A stretch of DNA of 64,000 bases from Lacimicrobium alkaliphilum (GTDB lineage Bacteria; Pseudomonadota; Gammaproteobacteria; Enterobacterales; Alteromonadaceae). This document shows positions 49,434-58,230 of this stretch, piece after piece. Within the stretch, counting starts at the first letter, position 1; each line of letters starts with the position of its first letter. The stretch covers positions 52,578-116,577 of the forward strand of contig NZ_NISX01000016.1 of NCBI RefSeq assembly GCF_002591895.1. Reading direction: 5' to 3'. A program made the translations under genes and the position numbers. Below the pieces are notes generated by a model. That model did not search any database. It had not been told where the DNA came from and was given only the letters and a program-made list of their open reading frames with translations.

Positions 49434-51029
49434 GTGATCAAGTTTGGTATCGGTGCGGTGGTGAGTCTGTTGGTGATTGTCGGTTCCTGTAAAGCAGACA
49501 GCTTTAGCAGTGCACAGGCAAAAGCGAATCTTGACTTTGCTCTGAGTCAATATGTGAAGATGATGGAGCAGGTGGAGAACAAAAAGCACCTGAAGCTACC
49601 TGAAATCTGCCGGCAGGCGCTCAGTCTCTGTACGCCCAGAGCATTGCATCAGAGCGAGATACAGATAGAAGTGCCTGGTAAGTGGACCAATGGTTTCTAT
49701 CCTGGTGTATTCTGGAAGCTGCTGTCTGTCGGTAGTGAATTGTCCGGGATGGATGAGACCCTTGAACAGCAGCTGTTCAGTCATGCGGTGGCCCACCAAC
49801 AGCGTCTCTACCCGGAAGCATGGCGTACAGATACTCATGACCTGGGCTTTATTGTATACGACTCTTTTGCTGAAGCGCTGGCTTATAAAGACTTACCTGA
49901 GCTGCTCAGACATCGATATCGCAAGGCACTGCAACAGGCCAGCGCATCTTTGTATCAGCGCTATATGGCAGACTATGGCGTGATCCGATCCTGGGATTGG
50001 CCGTCCGCGATCAAATTTCCTGTGCAGAGTGAACAAGGCATTAAACAGCAGGCTTTTGAGCTGGCCAGACCCTGGCAGATGCCAGTTATCATCGACAATA
50101 TGATGAATCTGGAACTGCTGTTGAACAGCTCCGAAAGGGAACACCAGCAGGCGGCAATGAGTCATGGCCTGCAGACTCTGGATAACCATTATTATACAAC
50201 AACATCCTCCGGAGAGGCGCTCACGCTTGCCTACCATCTTTATGATTATGCGCTCAAAATGCCGGGCAACTGGCAGGGGCTGGGCAATCACAGTATCTGG
50301 TCGCGCGGTCAGGGCTGGTCATTGTATGGCTTCGCAACCTTGCTGGAACAGCAACCGTCATCGACACTGAGCGACCAGCAGCATGCTTTATTTCTCCGAC
50401 ATACGCAGAAATTAGTTGATACCCTGGATGTGCTGTTGTCACAACAGCCGGTGCCGGACTGGGATTTGATTGCTGCGCAGAAGGATGCGGCGGATTATGT
50501 GACTGATAGCAAAGGACTGGCTTATTCACCCATGCAGGACCTCTGCCCCGATCAGGTGGATAAAACGATTCTTCCATATAGGGGCTACCGGCCATTCAGG
50601 CTTGATACGGCATTGCTCAAAGACTCAGCAAAAAAGCAAATAATGGGCCTGAACTCCTCAGCAGGCGAGCCGTTACGTGCAAAAGAGGGTTTTTATCCCT
50701 GTGGTCGTGATACAACTGAGCGTAACACCGGGCAAATACCGAAAGACAGTTCCGCTGCCGCTGTTCTGGCATCGGCCCTTTACCGTCTGGCTCTGAATCC
50801 GGCCTGGCCTGAAAAACAAAGGGTGGTTGTATTGGCAGATGCCATTATGAGCGAACTAACAAGCAACTATCTCAGTCAGCAGAATACCGCCTCAGCGGCG
50901 TATCATCGCGGATTCGTGCTTACCTCTGCAACCGGTAATATGCCGGCAGCCAGCGAGATCGACACAGGTATTATCTACGCTGATTTCTATTTTATTGAAG
51001 CTAATCAGCTTAAACTGAATCTGCAATGA
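49434..51029 (+). CDS. GH88 unsaturated glucuronyl hydrolase with a long insertion
   Basis: The product is 531 residues from GTG 49434 (GGAG upstream), longer than usual GH88 proteins (about 370-400). The N-terminus is a lipoprotein-type signal (VGSC, Cys19). The alpha/alpha-barrel carries THDLGF with Asp136 and VIIDNMMNLELL with Asp221, the two expected catalytic aspartates, then WSRGQGWSLYGFA. Between PVPDWDL (about 347) and PKDSSAAAVLASALYRL (about 437), where family members have about ten residues, there are about 90, including two cysteines. GH88 removes 4,5-unsaturated glucuronate from lyase products. A stem-loop (TGTGCGG/CCGCACA, 51040-51063) follows. Confidence 0.88.
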   Translation: MIKFGIGAVVSLLVIVGSCKADSFSSAQAKANLDFALSQYVKMMEQVENKKHLKLPEICRQALSLCTPRALHQSEIQIEVPGKWTNGFYPGVFWKLLSVGSELSGMDETLEQQLFSHAVAHQQRLYPEAWRTDTHDLGFIVYDSFAEALAYKDLPELLRHRYRKALQQASASLYQRYMADYGVIRSWDWPSAIKFPVQSEQGIKQQAFELARPWQMPVIIDNMMNLELLLNSSEREHQQAAMSHGLQTLDNHYYTTTSSGEALTLAYHLYDYALKMPGNWQGLGNHSIWSRGQGWSLYGFATLLEQQPSSTLSDQQHALFLRHTQKLVDTLDVLLSQQPVPDWDLIAAQKDAADYVTDSKGLAYSPMQDLCPDQVDKTILPYRGYRPFRLDTALLKDSAKKQIMGLNSSAGEPLRAKEGFYPCGRDTTERNTGQIPKDSSAAAVLASALYRLALNPAWPEKQRVVVLADAIMSELTSNYLSQQNTASAAYHRGFVLTSATGNMPAASEIDTGIIYADFYFIEANQLKLNLQ

Positions 51030-51039
51030 CCCTTTTTTA

Positions 51040-51063
51040 TGTGCGGTAAACCATTCCCGCACA
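51040..51063 (+). terminator. Stem-loop after the GH88 gene
   Basis: TGTGCGG and CCGCACA form a 7-base stem with a 10-base loop, 11 bases after the GH88 stop codon. There is no T-run directly after it, so termination is uncertain. Confidence 0.4.
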
Positions 51064-51148
51064 TCCCTTCTGAAGCGCAGTTTTCCTGCGCTGGCACTAT
51101 TCTACTGCGTGGTTATGTCAATCTTGTTAAAAAAACTTTACTACTATG

Positions 51149-51177
51149 TTGATCATCTTATTTTATGCTTGTAAGAT
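51149..51177 (+). promoter_or_regulatory. Promoter of the TonB-receptor gene
   Basis: TTGATC (51149-51154), a 17-base spacer and TAAGAT (51172-51177). The operator at 51176-51193 overlaps the end of the -10 element. Confidence 0.5.
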
Positions 51178-51193
51178 GTATGAAGACTGATAA
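51176..51193 (+). promoter_or_regulatory. Operator copy E, before the TonB receptor
   Basis: ATGTATGAAGACTGATAA, with the same core TGTATGAAGAC. It lies about 70 bases before the receptor start at 51263, over the expected transcription start. Confidence 0.7.
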
Positions 51194-51262
51194 ACGAAGT
51201 GTGAGCTATTTGAATGCGGTAGGTAGCTCGACAACATGAAAGAGCACAACAAAGGTATAGTT

Positions 51263-54013
51263 ATGAAATTCAGAGTTAGTATCGTAACAGCTGCCGTTGC
51301 AGCATCATTGAGCATGGGTGCTCAGGCAAATGAGCAGGAAAAAGAAATGGAGGTTATTCAGGTTTCCGGAATAAAAGGTAGCCTTGTAAAGTCCATGAAC
51401 AACAAGCGCTTTGCTTACAATGTTGTGGACACCATTTCCGCGGAAGACATTGGCAAATTCCCCGACTCAAATCTTGCAGAATCCCTTCAGCGTATCACCG
51501 GGGTATCAATTGACCGCAGCGGTGGTGAAGGTCGCTTTGTCAGTATTCGGGGCATGGGTCCGGATTTCAGTTCAGTCACCCTTAATGGTCGTGAAGTGGC
51601 GAGTGAAAGCCAGAGTCGCGCTTTCGGATTTGATACTCTAGCATCAGAGCTGGTCAGCAACATCGATGTGAATAAGACCTCAACCGCTGAAATGCTCGAG
51701 GGGGGGATCGGTGGCAGTATTGATATCCGTACCGCTCAGCCTTTTGACTTTGATGGCTTCTATGCTGCCGGCAGTGTAGAGGGCGTTCGTGAGCAGAATC
51801 GTGGAGAGGTAACACCGCAGGGCTCATTTCTGGTTACAGACCGTTTTATGGATGATCGGCTGGGTTTATTAGCCTCATTTACCTATCAGAACCGGGAAGC
51901 GCAAAGTTTTGAGGTCAATAACGATGGTATGATTCAGCGTGACATTGAACTCTATGCACACCGTCGTGATGTCGGGCCTGATGATGGATGGCGCAAAGTT
52001 ATCGGTGTGGCAGAAGGATTGTACTCCCATCAGGCCATAGGCCGGGGGGTTACTCAGGAAGATCGTCAGCGAGTGGGTGGAAATGTAGCGGTTCAGTTCC
52101 AGGCAACAGATGACTTGATTCTGTCGGGGGACTACCTGTACTCCAAACTGGACGTCGACAGTGTGAATAATCAGGCCTACAACTGGTTCTGGGCAACCCA
52201 CTCCATGGATGATGTTGACGGGAACAATACGGTATTACGTCAAACCCATGCCGATGGGTACTCTGGCTATGCGCACCTGCGTTTTGAGAAACATCGTCCC
52301 TCAACAACCGAAGTACTGGGCCTGAATGCCGACTGGATTATCAGTGACAGACTGAGCCTGGAAGCTGATTTTGCCTGGTCGGAAGCTGAAAACAATAATC
52401 GGGGGTTAGATTCGCGTCAGACGCTGGAGGCACTTAACCAGCCAGGAATAATCCTGGACTATACCTCTGGCCAGGTTCCTTCGCTGATTCATGTGGAGCC
52501 TGAAACAACATTGCCGGTGAATGCGGATCTGTCCGATTTGCAGATGCGTCATATGGAGCGCAACGGTGATTATACCAAAGCTGAGAACAACCAGATCAGA
52601 TTCGACTTTTCTTATCTGGTGGATGGTCAGTATTTTCATAAAGTGGATTTCGGTGCCCACTACCTTTCTAAATCCAAACAGAATGTTTCATATCAGACAC
52701 CTGCCGAACTGATTAAAATGTATCAGAACAGTGGTGTGCGCCCGGTCGCGACAAGTGCCCATGCCACGGTAAGAGATTACGGCAATGTATTTCCCGCCAA
52801 CGATCTTTCTGCTCAGTTCTTTGAACTGAATGAATCCGCAATGTGGAATTTGGCCAATGATCCGGCATCACTGGCGATGCTTTCCCAGGATCCGGAGGTT
52901 AAGCAGGCTCTGCTGGCTTTGCACAATTCCAACGGCGGCTTTACGGCTCGCGCTACTAACGACGCATATGAGATAGAGGAAGATGTCACTTCATTCTATG
53001 CCGACACCTATTTTAATGGTGATATTAGCGACATGACGTGGAGCGTTGTGGCGGGATTGCGCTACTCTAAAACTGAGCAGACATCCAACGGGACGATGCA
53101 AACGATAGTGGGTCTGGATAAGCCGGTCGAGATGTCGGTTAACCTGGTGCCCCGTTATGAAGGTTTCCAGGCGGTTGCGATAGACAACGATTACGACAAC
53201 TGGTTACCTTCCCTCAGCGCCAATTTGAATATCACAGATGAACTTATTCTTCGTGCCGGCGCCTCCAAGACCATTACACGACCTACATTGACGGATCTTG
53301 CACCGGCATTAAGTATTAATTCAACCACTACGGATTTGCGCACCGCTAAGGGCAGCAACCCTATGCTGAGTCCGTTCGAGTCGACCAACTTCGATTTGTC
53401 GCTGGAGTATTACTATGATGAGGCCAGCATGGCGTCAGTTGCATACTTCAGAAAGTCGGTGGATAACTTCATTGTCCGCACCAATAGCATCGAAAACTTT
53501 GATTTGGAGTTCGGTGAGCAGTGGTCTGATTTTGATGTAAACCGACCCGTAAACGGTGAGAGTGCAACTGTAGACGGTATCGAGGCCAACTGGATCCATA
53601 CCCTGGAAAACGGATTCGGTGTACAGATCAACGCCACGTTTGTAGACAGTAATGCTGAACTGGACAATAGCAATCCGGATCAGGTGTTTGCTCTTGAAGG
53701 GCTGAGCGATACGGCTAATGCAGTCGTCTTCTACGAGAAAGGACCTTACCAGTTGCGTATTGCCTATAACCTGCGCGGAGAGTTTCTGGAGACGCAAATC
53801 AATCCTTATGCCGGTGAGCCGATTTATGTGGATGATTATGAGCAGATAGATATCAGTGGTAGTTATGAAATAAACGAGAACATGAGCGTTTATTTCGAGG
53901 GTATCAATATCACGGAGTCCACCGTAGATAAACACGGACGTTTCGATAACCACTTTATCTATTATGGTGACTATGGCGCTCGTTATGCACTGGGAGTGCG
54001 TGCCAGTTTTTAA
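51263..54013 (+). CDS. TonB-dependent receptor of the polysaccharide locus
   Basis: From ATG 51263 (AAAGG upstream) the product is 916 residues. The signal peptide ends at GAQA (about 23), followed by the TonB-box-like MEVIQVSGIKGSL and the plug. The plug has SAEDIGKFPDSNLAESLQRITGVSIDR and RFVSIRGMGPDFSSVTLNGRE, a pattern of the large receptors tied to glycan use in Alteromonadales and Caulobacter. The barrel ends ARYALGVRASF. It should import oligosaccharides made by the lyase across the outer membrane. There is no N-terminal signalling domain. Control by operator E ties it to the sugar genes, and a terminator follows at 54039-54070. Confidence 0.92.
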   Translation: MKFRVSIVTAAVAASLSMGAQANEQEKEMEVIQVSGIKGSLVKSMNNKRFAYNVVDTISAEDIGKFPDSNLAESLQRITGVSIDRSGGEGRFVSIRGMGPDFSSVTLNGREVASESQSRAFGFDTLASELVSNIDVNKTSTAEMLEGGIGGSIDIRTAQPFDFDGFYAAGSVEGVREQNRGEVTPQGSFLVTDRFMDDRLGLLASFTYQNREAQSFEVNNDGMIQRDIELYAHRRDVGPDDGWRKVIGVAEGLYSHQAIGRGVTQEDRQRVGGNVAVQFQATDDLILSGDYLYSKLDVDSVNNQAYNWFWATHSMDDVDGNNTVLRQTHADGYSGYAHLRFEKHRPSTTEVLGLNADWIISDRLSLEADFAWSEAENNNRGLDSRQTLEALNQPGIILDYTSGQVPSLIHVEPETTLPVNADLSDLQMRHMERNGDYTKAENNQIRFDFSYLVDGQYFHKVDFGAHYLSKSKQNVSYQTPAELIKMYQNSGVRPVATSAHATVRDYGNVFPANDLSAQFFELNESAMWNLANDPASLAMLSQDPEVKQALLALHNSNGGFTARATNDAYEIEEDVTSFYADTYFNGDISDMTWSVVAGLRYSKTEQTSNGTMQTIVGLDKPVEMSVNLVPRYEGFQAVAIDNDYDNWLPSLSANLNITDELILRAGASKTITRPTLTDLAPALSINSTTTDLRTAKGSNPMLSPFESTNFDLSLEYYYDEASMASVAYFRKSVDNFIVRTNSIENFDLEFGEQWSDFDVNRPVNGESATVDGIEANWIHTLENGFGVQINATFVDSNAELDNSNPDQVFALEGLSDTANAVVFYEKGPYQLRIAYNLRGEFLETQINPYAGEPIYVDDYEQIDISGSYEINENMSVYFEGINITESTVDKHGRFDNHFIYYGDYGARYALGVRASF

Positions 54014-54038
54014 AAACTGACGAGTTTTGGTTAGTTTT

Positions 54039-54070
54039 AGCGGTCGGGTGCCCTCTCAGACCGCTTTTTT
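54039..54070 (+). terminator. Intrinsic terminator after the TonB-receptor gene
   Basis: AGCGGTC and GACCGCT pair around a 13-base loop and are followed by six T. It lies 26 bases past the stop codon. Confidence 0.85.
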
Positions 54071-54133
54071 GTTTCCGGACGGCAGAAATTGCTCTCTCCT
54101 GTCCTGATCTTGTCATTTTTTATTTGTGTACTC

Positions 54134-55099
54134 ATGAAGATCAATGAAATTGTGAACAATAACGGCATGCGGTGTCGGTTAAGTAGTTTTGGCGCGCGCG
54201 TACTTTCTGTTGAAGTACCGTTCGCCAAATATAATAAACAGATGATACTCGGTTATAGTCACGCCAAGAGTTACCAGCAGGACCCTTATTACATAGGAGC
54301 AACAATAGGCAGGGTTGCTAATCGTATTGGCAAGGGACAATTTCACTTAAACGGAAAAAACTACCAGGTCTGCCAGAATGAGGGGGAGCATTGCCTGCAC
54401 GGCGGTTCATCAGGGCTTTCAGAGCGTGAGTGGCGAATTGAAAAGGTATCAACCTCAGAGGTGATTTACAGCTATTGCTCACCTTCATTGGAAAATGGTT
54501 TCCCGGGGCAGGCTGATCTGCAGGTGAGATATCACCTGACAGCCAACAATGAGATTTGCATATCCTTTATCGGTAACGTATCGCAACCAACGCCACTGAG
54601 CCTCACTAACCATAGCTACTTTACGTTGGGAGAAGGGTCTGTATCTGATCTGAGCCTTCATCTTTCTGACCATCGCTATATGGTGTCTGATGAGGACAAT
54701 GTAGCGACAGGAGAGATAGCGTCACTCAGGCAAAGCTGCCCTTCTATCAGTGCCGCTAACCTGCTCAGGCTCTCAACGAATACCCCTTTGGATCATTGTA
54801 TCTTGCTGTCCAATAAAACACCTGATGGCCAACGTCGAGTAGCCTGGGGAGCAACATTGGAAGCGCCAGGAAACAACGTCCGGATGCAACTGTATACCGA
54901 TCAACCGGCATTGCAGGTTTATACTTCATCAGCTCTGGGGCCACCATTCCTGCCTTCTTCGGCGGTGTGTCTTGAAGCGCAAGGAGTGGTAAATAGTATT
55001 AATCTGAAAAACGTTGAGACAAATATCGTCACTCCGACACAACCCTACTGTAAACGCATTGTCTATAAATTTAGTCCGCAAGATGAATTAACGGGATAA
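54134..55099 (+). CDS. galM: Aldose 1-epimerase (galactose mutarotase)
   Basis: A 321-residue beta-sandwich epimerase. It has TIGRVANRIGKGQF and the active-site segment NEGEHCLHGGSSGLSEREW. The catalytic-histidine region is LSLTNHSYFTLG. The late glutamate is in SSAVCLEAQGVVNSIN. It interconverts alpha- and beta-galactose, supplying the alpha form to GalK. ATG 54134 fits the family start; no strong ribosome-binding site is visible there. It is separated from the TonB-receptor gene by a terminator, so it must have its own promoter or depend on read-through. Confidence 0.85.
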   Translation: MKINEIVNNNGMRCRLSSFGARVLSVEVPFAKYNKQMILGYSHAKSYQQDPYYIGATIGRVANRIGKGQFHLNGKNYQVCQNEGEHCLHGGSSGLSEREWRIEKVSTSEVIYSYCSPSLENGFPGQADLQVRYHLTANNEICISFIGNVSQPTPLSLTNHSYFTLGEGSVSDLSLHLSDHRYMVSDEDNVATGEIASLRQSCPSISAANLLRLSTNTPLDHCILLSNKTPDGQRRVAWGATLEAPGNNVRMQLYTDQPALQVYTSSALGPPFLPSSAVCLEAQGVVNSINLKNVETNIVTPTQPYCKRIVYKFSPQDELTG

Positions 55100-55129
55100 A
55101 GGATTCTGCTGTCACCATATGCTGACCCG

Positions 55130-55460
55130 GATCGATAATGTGAGCCTTGCCATCGGTCGTATATCCAGCAAAGCCCAACTGACATCCCAGTCGCTTAATG
55201 CCATGCTGGCAGGCGAAAATACTCTTGTGTTGCGGGGTAATGGATTGCTTAGAAGTTAGCTTGTTTCAGCAAGTTATATCAATCAGTGCAATAGCTGTTC
55301 ACCCGGCAAGACTAAAATACTCCCTGGCCGCGCATGTTCATGAAGGTCTTATCTGACGGGTTACCGACTCCAGACGCAGAACAATCAAGCCAGTTAGAAT
55401 AGGCACTTGAGCTAAGTTTGTCGGCCAGTTCTGCTGCCCATTGCTGTTCACCTGACCTCT
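55130..55460 (-). pseudogene. Decayed NAD(P)H-dependent flavodoxin-type oxidoreductase
   Basis: Two minus-strand pieces match the intact gene at 57404-58126. One reads SGEQQWAAELADKLSS (about 55415-55460; intact copy SEQQWAGKLAAG). The other reads ACQHGIKRLGCQLGF and TTDGKAHIID (about 55130-55235; intact copy SQHGMLW and RLGCQFG, PDGKAHPED). Between them the sequence is disrupted by stops and deletions, and no N-terminal half is recognisable. It is the second relic of this gene type in the window; the first is at 27966-28080. Confidence 0.7.
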
Positions 55461-55659
55461 TCCCAGAGACTGATTCAATATCAGAACCCGCTTTATAAAT
55501 AATCCATTCGAATAAGCTATATCAATATAATTAGTCAAATGTTTATACAAATGCTTAACTTATTTTTTACATATCGGAAAACGCGATGTGCCGCTGGCCG
55601 TTCGTTTTGGCTGCCAGCTTAATCCGACGAGACATCGTCATACACAACAGGAGAAAACA

Positions 55660-57093
55660 ATGAATTTAAAATGCCTAAGTTCCCCCGCGCTGCTGGCGGT
55701 TGCCGGGGTTAGTCTGGTGACCTTCAGCAATCAGCTGTCTGCCCATGGTTATATGCAGGTACCTAAAGCCAGGCAGGTATTTTGTGATGAGCAAGGGGGA
55801 TACTGGTGGCCTCAGGATGGTTCACGTATTCCCAATCTGGCGTGCCGGGCTGCGTTTCTGGACTCCGGTACCTATCAGTTTGTTCAGGCCATAGAGTTTT
55901 CGGTCAATGTTGCCGACTATCTGAATCAGGCTGCGGTGGAAGCCGCCGTACCTGACGGTAGCCTGTGCAGTGCTGGAGACCCACAAAAGCAGGGCATCAA
56001 TTTACCGTCGCCACACTGGCAGCGCAGTCAGGTGACGCCAAATGCGAACGATGAAATCAATGTGCGCTTTTATGCCAGCACGCCGCATAACCCCAGTTTC
56101 TGGAAGTTCTATCTGAGTAAACCCGGCTTTGACGGCAGCACACAAGCGCTGAGCTGGTCAGATCTTGAGCATGTTCAGGACCAGGGCAACGTCAATGTGG
56201 TACTGGCGCCCGATGGTAACCGTTATTACGACATGACCGTGAACATACCGGCTAACCGCAGCGGTGACGCCATACTCTACACTCGCTGGCAGCGTGAGGA
56301 TGTGGTCGGAGAGGGCTTTTACAATTGCAGCGATATTGAAATTGTCAGGGATACCACGCCACCGGATGACTGGTATTCAGCGGGCTACTTTGTTCGTCAG
56401 GGACAGGATGCCAGCCCCGGAGACACAGTATGGTTCCGGTTGTTTGATGGCAATGGCCAGGAGCTGATCAACGAGTTAGTGCCGGTGACCTCAGCCAATG
56501 CTCAGAGCTGGCAGGCTGATCTGGCAGCCAAACTCAATAGCGACTATCCGGTGGACATTCAGGTCGGGGTTGAGGATGCCAATGGGAATATTCAGTTTGA
56601 TAGTACCAATCTGCTCAGCAATGAAGTGTTTACTGCGCAGGCATCGCATAGTTTTAACCTCAGTATTCAGCCGCCGGTTGGCAATACCGCACCGGTCGTT
56701 CACGCACCGTCGAGCCTGCAGGTACCAGAAGGTGAGAGTATTGCGGTAAATGTACATGCCTATGATGATCAGCAGGATCCCCTGACCTTCAGTTGGCAGG
56801 TTCCGGCGCCCCTGAGTTACAGCGGCTCTGGCGCGAATATTACGCTCAGCGCAGATCAAGTGAGTGAGGATACCAATGTCACCGTAACCGTATCGGTGTC
56901 AGACGGACAGCTGACCACCACTGCTAATATTGATGTTCAGGTGCAAAACGATGACAGCAGTGTGCCCGCCTGGGACGCCGGTACAGTGTACGTCGGAGGT
57001 GATCTGGTCAGTTATCAGGGTAACGTCTACCGGGCCAAATGGTGGACCTTAGGTCAACAACCCGACCAGGCTGATGTCTGGGAAGCACAATAA
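55660..57093 (+). CDS. AA10 lytic polysaccharide monooxygenase, GbpA-like, with chitin-binding module
   Basis: A 477-residue secreted protein. Signal peptide 1-28 (ending NQLSA) leaves His29 as the mature N-terminus. With His143 (TPHNPSFWKF) it forms the copper histidine brace of AA10 enzymes. The AA10 domain (about 29-225) is followed by a GbpA domain-2-like module (about 230-335) and an immunoglobulin-like domain (about 345-430, APVVHAPSSLQVPEGESIAVNV). A C-terminal CBM5/12-type module follows (WDAGTVYVGGDLVSYQGNVYRAKWW). These enzymes cut crystalline chitin or cellulose oxidatively; the module set favours chitin. AGGAG supports ATG 55660. It has no operator copy and is probably not part of the neighbouring sugar regulon. 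Confidence 0.93.
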   Translation: MNLKCLSSPALLAVAGVSLVTFSNQLSAHGYMQVPKARQVFCDEQGGYWWPQDGSRIPNLACRAAFLDSGTYQFVQAIEFSVNVADYLNQAAVEAAVPDGSLCSAGDPQKQGINLPSPHWQRSQVTPNANDEINVRFYASTPHNPSFWKFYLSKPGFDGSTQALSWSDLEHVQDQGNVNVVLAPDGNRYYDMTVNIPANRSGDAILYTRWQREDVVGEGFYNCSDIEIVRDTTPPDDWYSAGYFVRQGQDASPGDTVWFRLFDGNGQELINELVPVTSANAQSWQADLAAKLNSDYPVDIQVGVEDANGNIQFDSTNLLSNEVFTAQASHSFNLSIQPPVGNTAPVVHAPSSLQVPEGESIAVNVHAYDDQQDPLTFSWQVPAPLSYSGSGANITLSADQVSEDTNVTVTVSVSDGQLTTTANIDVQVQNDDSSVPAWDAGTVYVGGDLVSYQGNVYRAKWWTLGQQPDQADVWEAQ

Positions 57094-57102
57094 AAGGAGG
57101 CT

Positions 57103-57122
57103 CGCCGGCGATCCTGCCGGCG
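57103..57122 (+). terminator. GC-rich stem-loop after the AA10 gene
   Basis: CGCCGGC and GCCGGCG pair around a 6-base loop, 10 bases past the AA10 stop. No T-run follows, so this is only a possible terminator. The rest of the 310-base gap to 57404 contains no recognisable gene. Confidence 0.4.
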
Positions 57123-57403
57123 AATTCACAAGGGAGTGCAATACCAGGCCAGCCATTAAATGGGTGCCCGGGCAGCATAGTATGAATAGTTTCATCGAGG
57201 AAGGGTGCCAATTCACGGGAAACGTCAACCCGCCTTACTCCAGCTCTGTACCCGCACAACCCGGTAACATTGTCATCTTCTTGCTTTATTGACTGGTGGG
57301 CTTGTTATAATGCTTAACCAAATCAGACAGTGTTTTATCATTGGCATCCATTGGTTCTGCAACGGTGGTTGAGCTGGTGACCTAATCGTCCTGAGCTCTC
57401 GGG

Positions 57404-58126
57404 TCAGGGAACAGATACCTTTTGGCCTCTATGGGATACCAGAGTCGCTACCCGCCTACCCAGATATTCTGCAGTTGCCAGATCCTCAGGATGGGCTTTC
57501 CCGTCCGGTGCGTGGGCGGTGACACCAAACTGGCAACCAAGCCGGTTAACCCTGCGCTCCCCAAAACCCTGAGGGGCATCCAGCCCTACCCATAACATCC
57601 CATGCTGGCTGGCGAGAATACTGATATATTGCAGTGTCATGGACTGATCGCCATTGAGGTTGCTGCCACAGGTAAATCCGGCGGCAAGCTTACCCGCCCA
57701 TTGTTGTTCACTCCACAGCTCGCTGGTGGCATCGGCAAACGCCTTAAACTGTGCTGCTACCCCACCCATATAGGTTGGTGAGCCGAAGATGAGCCCGTCA
57801 CATTGGCGCAGTCGTTCTATCAGCTTACTATTTATGAAACGGCCATTGACGATATCACAACCCTGTATTGCATGGCTGAGGACGGGCTTGTCATTGTTTA
57901 GGCGAACACCCTGACTGACGGCCTGAGCCAAAGCGTGAGTGACGCCGGTCTGAATAGCACCATAACCCGGAACCGGATGCACTTCGGTAAATTCCGACAG
58001 CAGCTCCCGCTGTAGATCGGTGTCACTGTTAAACATGTTTTGTGTGGCGTTAAGGTTTTGCTCGTAATTGGTGACCCCGACCTTGTCATGATAAAACTCC
58101 AGATCCTGACTCAGCATGGCTTTCAT
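57404..58126 (-). CDS. Chimeric DUF4440-like/flavodoxin-fold NAD(P)H oxidoreductase
   Basis: The 240-residue product joins two families. Residues about 7-60 (DLEFYHDKVGVT, RELLSEF, PGYGAIQTGV) match the core of DUF4440/SnoaL-like proteins. From about residue 63 (HALAQAVSQG) it continues as a WrbA-like flavodoxin oxidoreductase, with CDGLIFGSPTYMGGVAAQFKAFAD near 110-130 and LNGDQSMTLQYISILASQHGM near 160. The flavodoxin's first strand and FMN phosphate loop are missing, replaced by the DUF4440 part. An in-frame deletion joining two adjacent genes is the simplest origin. FMN binding is therefore doubtful. The frame is open and the start is plausible, so it may still be expressed. Relics of both halves occur elsewhere in the window. 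Confidence 0.75.
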   Translation of the reverse strand: MKAMLSQDLEFYHDKVGVTNYEQNLNATQNMFNSDTDLQRELLSEFTEVHPVPGYGAIQTGVTHALAQAVSQGVRLNNDKPVLSHAIQGCDIVNGRFINSKLIERLRQCDGLIFGSPTYMGGVAAQFKAFADATSELWSEQQWAGKLAAGFTCGSNLNGDQSMTLQYISILASQHGMLWVGLDAPQGFGERRVNRLGCQFGVTAHAPDGKAHPEDLATAEYLGRRVATLVSHRGQKVSVP

Positions 58127-58230
58127 GACATTCAGAGCCGGGCCAGAGGGGACTTTAACAGCAGGTCAGACAGAGGAATAAAAACACAGGCAATCACAAT
58201 GATTGCCCGTCTTTTCAGCGCGAACTGGCC

